Origin: Rosa chinensis
Lineage: Eukaryota > Streptophyta > Magnoliopsida > Rosales > Rosaceae
NCBI RefSeq assembly: GCF_002994745.2
Contig: NC_037090.1
Location: 31,664,501 to 31,728,500, forward strand
DNA length: 64,000 bases
Direction: 5' to 3'
Translations under genes and position numbers: made by a program
The notes under the pieces: generated by a model
Seen by the model: only the letters and a program-made list of their open reading frames with translations
Told to the model about the DNA's origin: nothing
The model's database searches: none
Shown: one piece after another, positions 24,117 to 35,955 of the stretch
Layout of the letters: every line of letters begins with the position of its first letter
How positions within the stretch are numbered: position 1 is the stretch's first letter

Positions 24117-24665
24117 AGGTACCGTTGGAGGTCTTGAGCCTCCGGTACCAACTAGGGTTTTCTTAGGGCTTGAACCTCTGGTACCCGATGGAGTAGAACG
24201 AGGGCTTGAGCCTCTGATACCTTGAAAGGTAGAATGAAGGCTCGAGCCTCTGGTACCCGATGGGGTAGAACGAGGGCTTGAGCCTTTGATACCTTGAAAG
24301 GTAGAATGAGGGCTCGAACCTCTGATACCCGGAAGGGTAGAATGAGGGCTTAAACCTCTGGTACCTGATGGGGTAGAACGAGGGCTGGAGCCTCTGATAC
24401 CTTGAAAGGTAGAATGAGGGCTCGAACCTCTGATACCCGGAAGGGTAGAATGAGGGCTCAAACCTCTAATACCTTGAAAGGTAGAATGAGAGCTCGAGCC
24501 TCTGATACCCGAAGGGGTAGGATGAGGGCTCGAGCTTTTGGTACCCGATGGGGTAGAACGAGGACTTGAGCCTCTCATACCCGGAAGGGTAGAATGAGGA
24601 CTTGAGCCTCCGGTACCAACTAGGGTAGAACGAGGGCTTGAGCTCTGATACCCGGAAGGGTTGGT
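24117..24665. repeat. 36-bp minisatellite with a hairpin in each unit
   Basis: About 14-15 tandem units of 36 bp in the 3' untranslated region of the Tat element. Each unit holds a short inverted repeat TACCY-4 nt-RGGTA (for example TACCTTGAAAGGTA, TACCCGGAAGGGTA, TACCCGATGGGGTA) and a second weak dyad GGCTTGAGCC. Because 36 is a multiple of three, long open frames arise (a 200-codon one on minus), but these are a by-product of the repeat. Confidence 0.9.
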
Positions 24666-24699
24666 GGTGCATGTCAGCCATGTGGGGCAGAGTGGGCTG

Positions 24700-25416
24700 T
24701 GCAATAAATGCCCGTCCCATCAATTGACGATTTCGAGGCGTGGGGAGATGTGTGGGACACGTGTAGTGATCCTATGGTTGAAGGCCTTTCATCTTCAACG
24801 ACTGTGATGCTTTGGAGATTGAATTTAAGAGGGAAACATACTGTTTCCCTTCTCACAATTTGCAAGTTCTCGAAAAATTTCTTCTTTCAGTTGCTGTCGC
24901 TGTGGAGAAGAGAGACGAAGGGTTTGAAGCTCAAATCTTTGGAGATATCTTGGCTGGATGAGCGATTGTAGCGAAAGAGGTAAGAGAATGCAGTTTTGGT
25001 TTGTTTGCTTTGATCTTTTGCAGTTTATGTTTGGGTTTTAGTTTGCTTTTCTGAGTTTCGTTTGATTTATGTGGGTTTTGAGTTTCTGTGAATTATTCTT
25101 GTTGCACTGAATCTGTTCAGAATGAATTGTATGCCAAAGTGTGTAGAAATTGCCTAGTGCGACGATTTGGTATTTTGGTGTGGGTGTTTTTTGGGTAACT
25201 TGTTTTCTTTGCTGGGTTTTGGGGTTTGATTTTCTGGATTTTGCTTGCTTTTCTTGGTTTTGGGGTTTGATTTTCTGGGTTTTGCTTGCTTTTCTGGGTT
25301 TTGGGAAGTGGGGAATGATCTGCGCTTCACTTAAGTCCCAGATTTAGACTTGGGCTAATCCCCATGTTTCTGATTCCAGATAGCGAATTTGAGGCCCGGG
25401 TTGGCGTGGTTCTAGG
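24700..25416 (+). promoter_or_regulatory. 5' leader with intron of the antisense Tat gene
   Basis: A leader exon ends at GAAAGAG followed by the donor GTAAGAGAATG (about 24979). A T/G-rich intron ends at an acceptor TCTGATTCCAG (about 25381), 36 bases before the ATG at 25417. This fits an independently transcribed gene running opposite to gag-pol. No clear TATA box was identified. Confidence 0.45.
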
Positions 25417-27687
25417 ATGGAATCAGAAACCAAGGTTGGGGATGCGGGGTCGTCGTATCAGTCTTCTGCGAGACAAGTGGAGGTAAATATTGATCGGTAC
25501 CTGGCTCGCAGTAGTACCAGTATGGAGTTGGGCAGAAAACACCGGATCCTCAACTGGAGTGTTTTCGGCTAGTAGCGAGGATACTGATAGGACTGAAAGC
25601 GAGGACAATGCCGGGGAGAAGCAACTAGTTACGGTGGCTATTCCCGAGGGTATACCTAAACCAAGATACACGCTAGTAGACAGGACTGTGTGCGACGAGC
25701 CCGGGAGAAGTATGACAATGAAGGAAATCATCGCGATGAGGCTGAAGTGGGGGATACCGGACGAGGTAGAACTTAGGCCTCTCAAGGATGGTGAGCTGGC
25801 GACGAATCCTCCCCCGGGATGGGTGGCGCTGCACGAGAACCAATTCCACCAAGGGTTGTCATTACCGCTGCCCTGGTGCCTACAGTATCTCCTGCAGATG
25901 CTGAACCTGTCACCGGGGCAGTTGACCCCGAATGTTTGGCGAAAATTTTTGAGTATGATGGCCATGTGGGACTTGTGCCAGTAAGGGTGGCCCACCATCA
26001 ACGAATTCTGAGCCGTGTACCGGGTCCTATACTCGAGAAAACAGTCTTGTTAAGGGACCGTGACGTTTGCCGCTTGGGACTACGAGCCCCTCGTCATCGA
26101 TATGCCTACCTCTCAGAGCAAGAGGTGGAGGAATAAGGTGTTTCTTACTGGAGGACATTGGCATATTAGGAATAAGAAATGGAACCTAACGGGTATGTTT
26201 AAGGCCATCGGGGACCAGTCCTACTCACTGTCCAAGGTCGAGAGAAAACGGATATTCCGGGTATACGCTGTATGGAGTGAAGAAGAAAGAAGCTCCTATA
26301 GGTTCATCCGATACTCCGTACTAGATAGGCTAGGCCTAGGGAGACTCCCCGGTGAGGCTGGTCTCCTGTACACATACATTCGTATTTGTACCATTATATA
26401 TATGCCCCATTTTCTTTTTTTACTTGTGGATTGACTTTTCACATTGCTTGCAGTGAAAGTGCCGAAGAGGAAACCCCGGAAAGGCAAGGAAGACGACAAG
26501 ATGAACGACAACGCGCTAATGGACATGCTTATGAGCCAAGGAGAAGATGCCCTGCATATTAATGTTGATCTCACGTTGAAGGCTATGGGTCGCTCACTTG
26601 ATGAACTTCTCCTTGACATTGACGACGACAGGTACGGGCATCCTGATCCTAAGGCCCCCTTTACTCAGAGCGACCAGCCTCTTGTTGGGGACGCTGTCAC
26701 TATTGCCGATACCGGGAGAGGAAAGGCGCCGGTGTTGGGCTCCATATCTTCTTTGTCTGCCGGGTTAGCTAGGAGATAGGAAGTGTTGCTACCTGGTGAG
26801 AAGAAGAGGCACCACAGGCACCGCCATCTGGGCGGGAACAAGGAGGACGTTACCTACACTGGTATTGACGTTAAGGGGGCGGAGTCAAAGAGGCAGAAGA
26901 AAAATCCTCCGGGACCAGAAGCGTCGCCGGGGCTTGGGCTCTTATCTCCGGCGATTCCAATAGTCCTTAAGAAGCCCATCAAGCAATTGCTGAGCGAGTA
27001 TGGGGTCGCTGACGAAAATTTTATGCGCTCGATGCTCGCCGATTTGAAGGATATAGACCTTGATCAGGTATGGGCAAAGGACAATACCCCACAAAAAGAA
27101 TCGTCGCCTTGCCCGGGAATCAATGATGCGGGTACGGGACCTATCTTATCCTTATTTTCCAACTGTTTGTACTGTTCGTTTGCAGGCACTATTCAACGTG
27201 TACGCGATTGATGCTAGCGAGGAACATACGCACTTGAAGGAGGAGGTTAGCAGTCTATCCGGGCAAGTGAAGTATCTTCATGGGGAGAAGGGCAAGCTGG
27301 AAAAGGAGCGGGAAGATAGAGTCCTTAACTCCTATGGTGACCGAGCTGGAGGCAGCGATGCAACGGATCACAGAGCTCTAAGGTGAGTTGTCCGAGGTAA
27401 GAGATGAGGTGAAAAGTGGCCGAGACTTCAAGAAGGAAGCTGCAGAGTCTGTGACGTCATGGAAGGCGAGAGCAGAAAACCTAGAGGAACGTCTTCCTGT
27501 TGAAAGGCAAGAGGCCGTTGCCGAGTACAAGGGCTCTCAAGAGCTTATTGACATGCTCCTGGCTGCCCAAGACAAAGTCGTTATTATCAAGTACAAAGAG
27601 TGGGTGGCGGCCGGGTATATAGATGAAGCCAAGTTTAGGCGGGGGCTTCTTGAAAAAAAAGAGAAAGAACAGGAGGCTGAGTCTTAG
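25417..27687 (+). pseudogene. Antisense ORF of the Tat element (gypsy-type transposon protein)
   Basis: Plus-strand gene lying between pol and the 3' LTR, opposite to gag-pol. One frame runs 25490-26434, broken by TAA (25981), TGA and TAA. It encodes GWVALHENQFHQG, LSPGQLTPNVWRKF and RWRNKVFLTGGHW, the pattern of the plant 'putative gypsy type transposon' domain. It is then spliced (acceptor TTGCTTGCAG, about 26452) into an acidic/basic linker with a TAG at 26777, and again (donor GTATGG at about 27068, acceptor before 27185) into a coiled-coil C-terminal part ending at 27687 after another frameshift. A 1-nt shift separates the ATG at 25417 from the main frame. The function of such antisense ORFs is unknown; this copy is dead. 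Confidence 0.75.
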
Positions 27688-27699
27688 GGAGGTGCCAGT

Positions 27700-28159
27700 G
27701 ATTCCCGAGGTACCGGGGCTGGGCAGCAGTAGTAACATTAAAATTTTTATTTTTTATTTTTACCCAAGTAGAAATTGTCCTTGTCTTGAACAATGGCTTG
27801 AATAGCCGGTAGCCAAGGTTAATTTTTAATTCCTTACCTGGTAGTCCAAGTTAATTTTTGTGAATGGTGATTTTTTACAACTTGAATGGGAATTTGAAAG
27901 GAATTACAATTTCTATGATTTTATGCCTCAGTTTTAAGCGTTTGTCCCTTGCATTACTTATTACCGAAATAGAGTAACTGACAATAGCTGCGTCCAAGGA
28001 ACGCCCGGTAACTGAAGGTAAAAATGTAAGAAATGGTCTGAATAATTCATTTTTCCATTCAAGTACCACATGGTGTCTAATACAACATAAGTACCCGATG
28101 GGTAGCTTGCCATAATTGGATGGTCAAAAAGCAAAAGCTAGGGCAAGATGCTGCGGAAA
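27700..28159. other. Convergent 3' region between antisense gene and pol
   Basis: Non-coding interval where the plus-strand antisense gene and the minus-strand pol converge. No structured site recognised. Confidence 0.5.
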
Positions 28160-31100
28160 CTACTTGTAATAGTAACGGAGGCGCTGTGTATTCCATGGAT
28201 GTCGGGAAACGACTCCGTCCATGTCCCAGATGTAAAAGGTCAGGGGGCCGACCTCCTCGACGATCTCGTAAGGACCTGTCCAGGATGGATCAAGTCCCCG
28301 GGGTTATGGGTAAACCTGCTTCATGACCCAGTCCCCCAATTTCAGTGTCCGGGACTGTACCTTGGCATCGTAATAATGAGCGATTCTTTGCTTGTTTGCG
28401 AGGTTGTTCATGTGTGCCATATCTCTTCGTTCTTTGAGCAAGTTAGCATCAAGCTGTAGGCCCTTTGAGTTGGTACCCGTGTCGAAGTACTCAATCCTGG
28501 GACTCTGGATTTGTGTTTCAATAGGGAGAACCGCCTTAGACCCAAAAGCCATGCAGAAAGGGGTCTCACCGGTAGCCTCAGTCGACGTGGTCCTGATAGC
28601 CCATAGCACTTCCGGGAGCTTAGAAGCCCAAAAACCCTTGGCTTTATCGAGCTTCTTCTTCAGTATCTTCTTGATTATCTTGTTGACAGCTTCGACTTGA
28701 CCGTTGGTCTGGGGGTGTGCCGGGGATGCATAGAGGATTCTAGTGCTCAGGTTCTCGGTGTAAGCCCTTAGTTCATCGTTATCAAACTGGGTGCCATTGT
28801 CCGTGACTATGGTGTCAGGGACCCTGAACCTGCAGTAAATGTTTTTCCACAGGAAGTTTTTCACTTTCTCCGTGGTGATAGCGACAAGAGGTTCTGCTTC
28901 TACCCACTTTGTTTGGTAGTCGACGGCTACAATGGCATATTTGAATTGTCCCACTGCTGTGGGAAGCTTACCGATCAGGTCCAGGCCCCATTGGCAGAAT
29001 GGCCAAGGTGCCAGGAGTATGGAGAGGGCAATGGGTGGTGCCCTTGGGATGTTTGCATACATTTGGCACTTGTGGCAAGAACTCGATATTGTTTGAGCTA
29101 GGGCCGACATGGTTAACCAGAAGTACCCTGCCCTCAGGGTCTTGTGTGCAAGGGACTGGGCCCCTGCATGGTTACCACATACACCAACGTGTATGTGCTT
29201 CATTATTTGGTGATTGTCCTCTGCTGTCACACACTTGAGGTTGGGGAAGCAATGGCCTCTCCTGTATAACTTTCCATTCATGATCGTGTATCGAGCTGAC
29301 CTTAATTGGAGTCGCCGAGCCTCAACCTTTTCGTCCGGGGTCAGACCATCCACCATGTATTTCAAAATTGGATCCATCCAAGAGGCGGTGTGGTCCACCA
29401 TGAATATTTCTGACATCGTCTTAAAAGTGCTCGGCCTATCCAATATTTCGACCTTGGTGGCCCCGTAGGCAGGACTCGGAGAAGTCGCTACAATCTTAGC
29501 AAGGGCGTCTGCTTTGTCATTTTTTGCTCTGGGTATCTGAGTGATGATGTACAAGGCAAATCTCTGAACTAGTGCCCTGGCTAGGGCCTGGTAAGAGGAC
29601 ATGTGGGGCTCTTTTGCTTCAAAGTTGTCGCTGACCTGGTTCACAATTAACTAGGAATCGCTGAAGATACGAAGGTGCTGGACGCCTAGTTCCCGGGCGA
29701 TTTGTAGACCTGCTATGAGTGCCTTGTACTTTGAGGCATTGTTGGATGCCTTGAAGGCAAACTTGAAGGCGTACTCGTACACTTGATCGTCCGGGCTGAT
29801 TAGCAAGACACCGGCACCACTTGTCTTTTTGTTAGATGCACTATCAACATACAATGGCCAAGTGCTTGGTGGGGGTGGGTCCGAGGCTGGCCGTTCAGGT
29901 GATCCCGGGGGTGGATCATGAGAGGGAATCAACTCAGAAATAAAATATGCCACTGCTTGGCCCTTAATAGCTGTCCGAGGTTGGTACTTGATGTCGAACT
30001 CTCCCAATTCGATGGCCCATTTAATTAATCTGCCCGATGTCTCTGGCTTCTGCAAAACCTGCCTTGATGGGTGATGAGTGAAAACAGTGATTGAATGTGC
30101 CTGAAAGTAGTGACTTAGCTTCCGGGCCGATACTAGGAGGGCTAATGCTATCTTTTCAATGTCAGGGTACCTGGATTCGGCACCAGTGTAACCTTTCCCA
30201 GCGTAGTACACTGGGTACTCGCAATCAGAATCTCGTCTAATCAAAGCTGAGCTTACCGCTGTAGAAGATGCCGCGAGGTATATGTAAAGCATTTCTCCGG
30301 GGACAGGTTTGTAAAGTAGTGGTACCGCTGCCAAGTATGCCTTTAGGCTGAGAAAAGCATCCTCGTGCTCTGCAGACCAGGATATTACCTCCTCGTGTTG
30401 GGTTTTTAGTAATTTGAAGAAATGAGTGCACTTGTCTGTAAGTCTTGAAATGAACCTTGATAGGGCGGCCACCTTACCTGTAAGGGACTGGACATCGTTT
30501 CGGTAAGTGGGGGATATCATGTCTAATATAGCCTGCACCTTCTCCGGGTTAGCCTCTATTCCTCTGTGGCTAATGATATACCTGAGGAACCTCCTGACCT
30601 CGACACCGAAAATGCACTTTTGTGGATTTAGGCGCATACCGTTGTGTAATATGATGGAGAATAAAATGGACGGGTTGGTTACGTGGTCCTCTGTGGTTAG
30701 ACTTTTGACCAGCATATCGTCCACGTATACCTCTATGATGGTCCCGATGACATCTACAAACATGGAGTTGACAAGTCGCTAATAAGTAGCACCTGCATTT
30801 TTCAATCCGAAAGGCATGACCTGGTAACAATAGAGACCTTTGTCTGTGGTGAAAGCGGTGTGCTCTTCGTCCGCAGGGTTCATCCGAATCTGATTATACC
30901 CGCTGAATGCATCCATGAAGCTGAGTAACCGATATCCAGCGGTGGAGTCGATTAATTGGTCAATTCGTGGGAGAGGGAAGCTATCCTTAGGGCATGCTCG
31001 ATTGAGATTTGTATAGTCTATACACATGTGCCATGATCCTGGTGTCTTTTTTGGTACCATGACCACGTTGGCTAACCACCAGGGATATGTCACCTCTCTA

Positions 31101-31400
31101 ACAAAATTGATGGCCATCAATTTCTTCACCTCAACCTGGATAGCCCGGTACTTCTCGTGTGTGAAGGCCTTGCGCTTTTGTCTTACTGGTGTCGAGATAG
31201 GTACAATGCTAAGGTTGTGCAAATTGAAAACTTCCGGGTGACCGAAACTGGAATTTCGCTTCTTCCTCCGTGGAGGTAAATCCTTCGGGCCTCTACAGTG
31301 GATTGTGAAGATCTGGCCATATACGTCGATAGCTCCTATCTCTTTAGTGGGTAGGTACCGCTGAAGCTTGCCCTTCTAAATTAGTGATTCGATCGTATTC
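28160..31400 (-). pseudogene. Tat element pol (RT, RNase H, integrase)
   Basis: A single minus-strand frame from about 31400 to 28160. RT (31222-30600) has the LNRACPKD, SFMDAFSGYNQI and YVDDMLVKS motifs. RNase H follows, then a second plant-type RNase H with YVDSASNKKTSGAGVLL and RIFSDS (about 29900-29650). Integrase holds HVGVCGNHAG/HKCQMYA zinc-binding residues, a D-D-E core including VTDNGTQFDN, and a C-terminal GPYEIVEE region. Three in-frame stops interrupt it: TAG 30781-30779, TAG 29653-29651 and TAA 28306-28304. The aspartic protease expected upstream of RT is absent: the gag zinc-finger-like segment (about 31455-31380) runs into RT-flanking sequence within about 150 bp. Confidence 0.88.
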
Positions 31401-32362
31401 TTTAAAGCCATGCAGAGGTTGGTATTGTGCTAGGCATCTTCATGGTATGTACAGAACCTTCCGGTGTCCCGTTGGGTAAGTTTACTCTTCGGGAACTTCC
31501 TCGGTGGTGGTCCAGGTATTTCATCCTTGTTCTCGTTCCATATAATTTCATACGAAGCGTTGAGGATAGTAAACACCTCATACTAGGGTGGTGGTGGTGT
31601 TCACGGGGCCTGCTATGCCATTTCTTCCGGGCGAGGCTAAGTGGTTGCGTAACCGCTAGACCTGGACGAGGACTCTTTGCTTCTCTTGCTTGAGGTATGG
31701 GGTGATCAATCCTGATTATGGACCCATTCTCTCTTTCGTGGCTCATCCCTGACCACTGGGGCCGGGCTGAAGACCCTTAGCTCTGGTCTGACGTTAGCCC
31801 CATACGTTTCGAATTCGGCTTGAGCGTGCCTGATGGTTGTAGCCATCAGCTCGTCGTAGCTAGCCGGGGGGTGATGGTTAATTCCATAGAGAAACTCTCC
31901 GAGCCTTAAGCGCCTCCTGAGAGCCAGCTCAACCAGCTCCTTGTTAAGGTCCCTGCACTTAGCGGTAGCCGCCTGCCATCGGTTAACGAAGGACTTCAAG
32001 GTTTCATTTTCCCCCTGTTGAATCTTTAGCAGCCCCTTCGGGGTATGTATCCCATCAGTATGTAAGATGAATCGAGCTACGAACTTATTTGTGAGCTCCT
32101 TGAAATTCCCTATAGAACCGACCGGCAGTTCGTAGAACCAACTCAAAGCTTCCCCTGACAACGTCTCCTGGAACATATTACAACACACCTCATCCGTGTA
32201 CCCTTTGGTGCTAGTTTGTGAGCTGAAAGCCTTTAGGTGCTGGTACGGGTCCCCTACTCCCGTATAGTCTATCTTCAGTGGCTTTGATATGTTTGTTCGA
32301 ACGGCGCCTCTAACTTGTTGGGTAAAAGGACCCGGACGGTCCTCGTAAGTGGTCAGGGGTCG
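31401..32362 (-). pseudogene. Tat element gag, C-terminal part
   Basis: The minus-strand frame 32362-31706 includes DYTGVGDPYQHLKAF, the EALSWFYELPVGSI core and FILHTDGIHT, the retrotransposon gag domain of Tat elements. A TGA near 31708 and later stops follow. A degenerate FCTYHEDA-HNT-C knob lies at about 31455-31420. It continues the frame of 35931-35277, interrupted by a solo LTR. Confidence 0.82.
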
Positions 32363-32367
32363 CCAGG

Positions 32368-35271
32368 TGTGATGCCCTGGAAATTCGTAATAATTTTCCG
32401 AGGATTTTCCGGAATTTAATTAGTGGTTATTGGATGGTTTCGTGGCTCGTGGATGGAGCGGAAGTGTTTTAGACAAATTTTTATTCGGAAAGTATGACTT
32501 TAGGGGGGTTGCTAGGGTTGACTTTGGATACGTTGAGATTTAAAAAAAACTTCCTTCACGAAAGTTGTAGAGTGTGTCGATACAAGTTCGTGGACATGTG
32601 GAACGCAAAAATCAGAGTTCATATGTGAAAGTTATGAGCGTTTGAAGTTTTGGGAAAATTCTATAAATAGAAGTTTCCATTTTCGGAAACTTACTATTTC
32701 CATTTTCCATTTCCTTTTTCGGAAACCAGAAACGCTCCATTCTCTCTCCTCACCTGTGACTGACTTGACCCGAACCCGGAAACTCGACCCGGCTTTTTCG
32801 GAGAGCTCCGGCGGTCTCTGGCGACGAAACTTTCCAGATCGGTTCGTCGTTGCCGTCCGCTCCTCCCAATGGTGTTCTCTATCGGCGATTCGCGGCGGTG
32901 ATAGCACTAGAAGGCGGCGGAGTTGGTGTATTCGGACCCGGTCGGAAAACGTAGCTCCGGCGACTTCGTGGCTTCATGCTTCCTTGGTTGAGTTCAGAGA
33001 AGGTTCCCTGATCGATCTATGGTGTTTGTTTGGATCGATTTACGTGGAAATCGGTTCAACTCAGTTTGAGCAAAAATCCAAAGCTTGTGAGGTAGTTTTC
33101 GACCCTTTATGCTTGTTTTCTAATTTAGAGCTAGTTATGAAAATTCATAAGCATGCTTAGATGAACAGCTTTGATGTTGGGAGTTTTGTGAAATATTGAG
33201 TTTTGGCCGACGACGGTGTGCCACCTCCTGTGGCGGCGTTCTGGTGGTTTTCAGGCCATGTAGGGAACTGTTTTTGGTATTATATATGTTCTACTCGTTG
33301 ATACGAGCGTTTCGATATATAATGTGCAAATTTTGGAGTTCATATGGATTTGTTATGATTTTTACGGTTTCATACTGGTCGATTTATTCGATCCGTGAGG
33401 ATTTGAGCTTCCGATCGACTTGTGGTTAGGACATATCGATCGTGGAAGTATTCCGGAGACTTTGGGAGGTCTCGGATGTGGTTACGCCTCGATTGGCATC
33501 ACTTTGGGAATTTTGGTTCGATTTAGGGTTTCGAACGTTATTCCTTGTGTTTCAGTGACTGAATCAAGGCTGTACTTTCCTTAGGTACTTGACGAAGTAT
33601 CCTTGGACGGTTGTTTTGTGGATTGGCTACTTTGTGCTATATTGAAGATGCAGCGGGAGTTTCGAGGTGAGTAAATCTCACGATATTCGTTATGAGCCTA
33701 GTTACCATATTGTCTTGGAGTTATGGGATTAACTGTGACTATAGTGGTATTAGTGGCATTCCTGAGTGGATGATCATGTATATATATATATTTGCGTGAT
33801 ATATATATATATATATGTATTGGTGGAATCTGTGTGATGAGTTGAATGATTGCTATCTGTGTGATGACTGATGAAATTGTGTATTGAGATGTGATTGTAG
33901 GATATCATGTGTAGAGATACCATGAGTCTAATATGACTGTCTTAAGTGAGATTTAAGATATGGTAGATTGTGTAGGAATATCTGTGTGATGAATCGATGA
34001 CATCAGTATGATGAATCTTTGTGATGATTGTCATGTAAAGCTTGTGTAGAAATATATGTGTAGCTTGTGTAGAAATATTTGTGTGATGATTGCTATCTGT
34101 GTGATGACTAGCAATGAATCTATGTGATGATCGCTATTTGTGTGATGATTTGTTAGATGATCACTATCTGTGTGATGACTGGCGATATCTGCGTGATGAT
34201 TAGTTGGATGATGGCTATCTGTGTGATGATCAGTAGGATGATGGCCATCTGTGTGATGATCGGTGAAATCTGTGTGACGATCGGTGAAATCTGTGTGATG
34301 ATCGGTAGCGGAGTTGAATTGTTATTAAGTTAACAAAGATCGAGAGGACTGCTGTGATAGTCAGAGCTACCTATGGATGTCAGAGTGTGGGGTTATGACG
34401 ATTACTATGACTTGTTTTGCTTGTTTTGAATTGTGATTGCCTTGTTTTCTTCTTGATTTGATTTATTGATGATTTGATTTATCTTGAAGACCATAGTGGT
34501 GACGATTGTGCTCTGTGTGAGGATAGGAAGGTGATTCATTGTTTTCACCTTGATGTCATGTTGATGACAAGGCTTCCGGTGGGAAGGAAATGAGTGTGAT
34601 CCTTGTGACTCACCGTTGTGCATCAAGAGATTTCCAAACATTATCTGATTATGTTTTGTTTGACGGGAAATTTGTGTAATGGGATGCTAGGTTGAGAATC
34701 TGAGCATGTAGTTTAGTCACGAGTTGACCTACGTAAGCATGAGATGGAAGATTATGAAACAAATGGCTGTAGGTGTGAGATGTATGCTTATCGTTGTTTA
34801 GCTTGAGGTGACTTAAGAAATGTGTTTTGCTTTGTGGTTTTGAGTTTACTCATACAGGCTTGCAAAAGCTTACCGTGTTTGTTGTGTGGCAACCCGGTGC
34901 ACCATTCCAACGGTGTAGGGGTTATTTCTACAGGTCAGGATAATCGTGGCTGATGCTAAGGTAACGTGTTTGCAGCTTAATGGTAAGAAGTCAATTTTGT
35001 GACTTTACCATTATAAAGACTTCCACTTGTAGTGAGCTCTGAGGAGCATTTACGTTTTATTTTGTTGTGGAAATTTAATTCTTAAGCTCGTGTAATATGT
35101 GACTCTGTGGAGCGAGTCAATATTGGAATTGTGGGTTCAGGGCATCGATATGTACTTGGTTTAAAGGGAAAATGTCTCCATGTATTTTGTATTGATGGCT
35201 GAACGATCGCGTATATATAATTATGAGGTTGTATATCGATTTTTATTGTGTTAAAAATAAGGGGGGTGACA
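32368..35271. mobile_element. Solo LTR (2.9 kb) inside Tat gag
   Basis: Begins TGTGATGCCC, ends GGGGTGACA, and is flanked by the perfect 5-bp TSD CCAGG (32363-32367, 35272-35276). No internal coding domain. It shares the first and last several hundred bases with the solo LTR at 38445-41101. The middle (about 33770-34320) is a degenerate minisatellite built on ATCTGTGTGATGAT, preceded by two (TA)n runs (33779-33816). The LTR is longer than most plant LTRs. Confidence 0.92.
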
Positions 35272-35931
35272 CCAGGTGTCCCTGTTCTTTGCCACCTCTA
35301 CCCTTGCCTGCAGGGCATGCAAGGAGTTGCTCATTTGCAAGAGTAATGCCGTGTTTGGATCAGTTACCGGTGGGTCACTTTGAGCTGGCTGTGGTAATGG
35401 TGGTGGTGGCAAATGCCTCAGGCTTTCCGGGAACAAGTCTACCGGTACCTGGATCATCCGGTGACCACGTTCCATAGACCGGGTTGTAACGAGGCTGGTG
35501 CCTCCCGTTACCGTGGCATCACTTGCATCTGTTGCTACCTGGGATGCCCTAGCTAGGGCTTGGGTGAGTGCCTCGTTATGCTGGTGCCTTATGTCTAGTG
35601 CTCGGGCCAGTGTAGTGTTTTCATCTTCCAGCTCATGCAGTCTCTGTTGTGAAAGGAGGTTTGTTTCCTTATCGGTTCTTTGTTGTTCCCGATCGATCCT
35701 GGCTTGTTCCCGGAAGGCTGCGATCTCTGCTCGCATAAACTCCAACTCTGATACCGGGGCCACTTGGTCTTAGATGCCCGGTGGATCATCTGCGTTCTGC
35801 TGGTTCAAGAATCCGAGACCATGTGGCTCGCCTCAGACACTTGGTGTCCCTGCTGATGAAGTACTTGGAGAGAATATCAGTGCCCGGGCGACACTTCTAC
35901 CCTCACCTGTCGCTTCTTCCGGCTCGGTCAT
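35272..35931 (-). pseudogene. Tat element gag, N-terminal part
   Basis: Minus-strand frame starting with MTEPEEATGEGRS at 35931, only about 25 nt inside the 5' LTR. Two early stops (TGA near 35834, TAA near 35770) are followed by a clean frame from MAPVSELEF with a coiled-coil (heptad-rich) segment and a proline-rich stretch. After removal of the 2,904-bp LTR plus 5-bp TSD at 35271/32368 the frame joins the C-terminal gag part exactly. Confidence 0.78.
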
Positions 35932-35938
35932 AGTCTCT

Positions 35939-35955
35939 CCTATCTGGCGAGCCAA
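35939..35955 (-). other. Primer-binding site region of the Tat element
   Basis: Minus-strand TTGGCTCGCCAGATAGG directly follows the 5' LTR end (CCAGAAACA). The position fits a tRNA primer site; the tRNA is not identified. Confidence 0.5.

Noticed and set aside
24117..24665. Regular 36-bp repeats as a CRISPR array
   Set aside because: Units are contiguous with no unique spacers, in plant retroelement DNA.
24102..24704. 200-codon open frame on minus with repeated SSPHSTLPGIRG-like units
   Set aside because: It is the translation of the 36-bp minisatellite, whose unit is a multiple of three. More than one frame is open and no protein family fits.
25423..26001. 192-codon open frame on minus
   Set aside because: It is antisense to the Tat antisense gene, whose plus-strand frame has the recognisable domain.
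28392..28700. Plus-strand open frames over the integrase region
   Set aside because: They are shadows of the minus-strand integrase frame.
32642..33160. 172-codon open frame on plus in the solo LTR
   Set aside because: The related LTR at 38445 keeps the DNA but not a comparable frame, and no protein motif is present.
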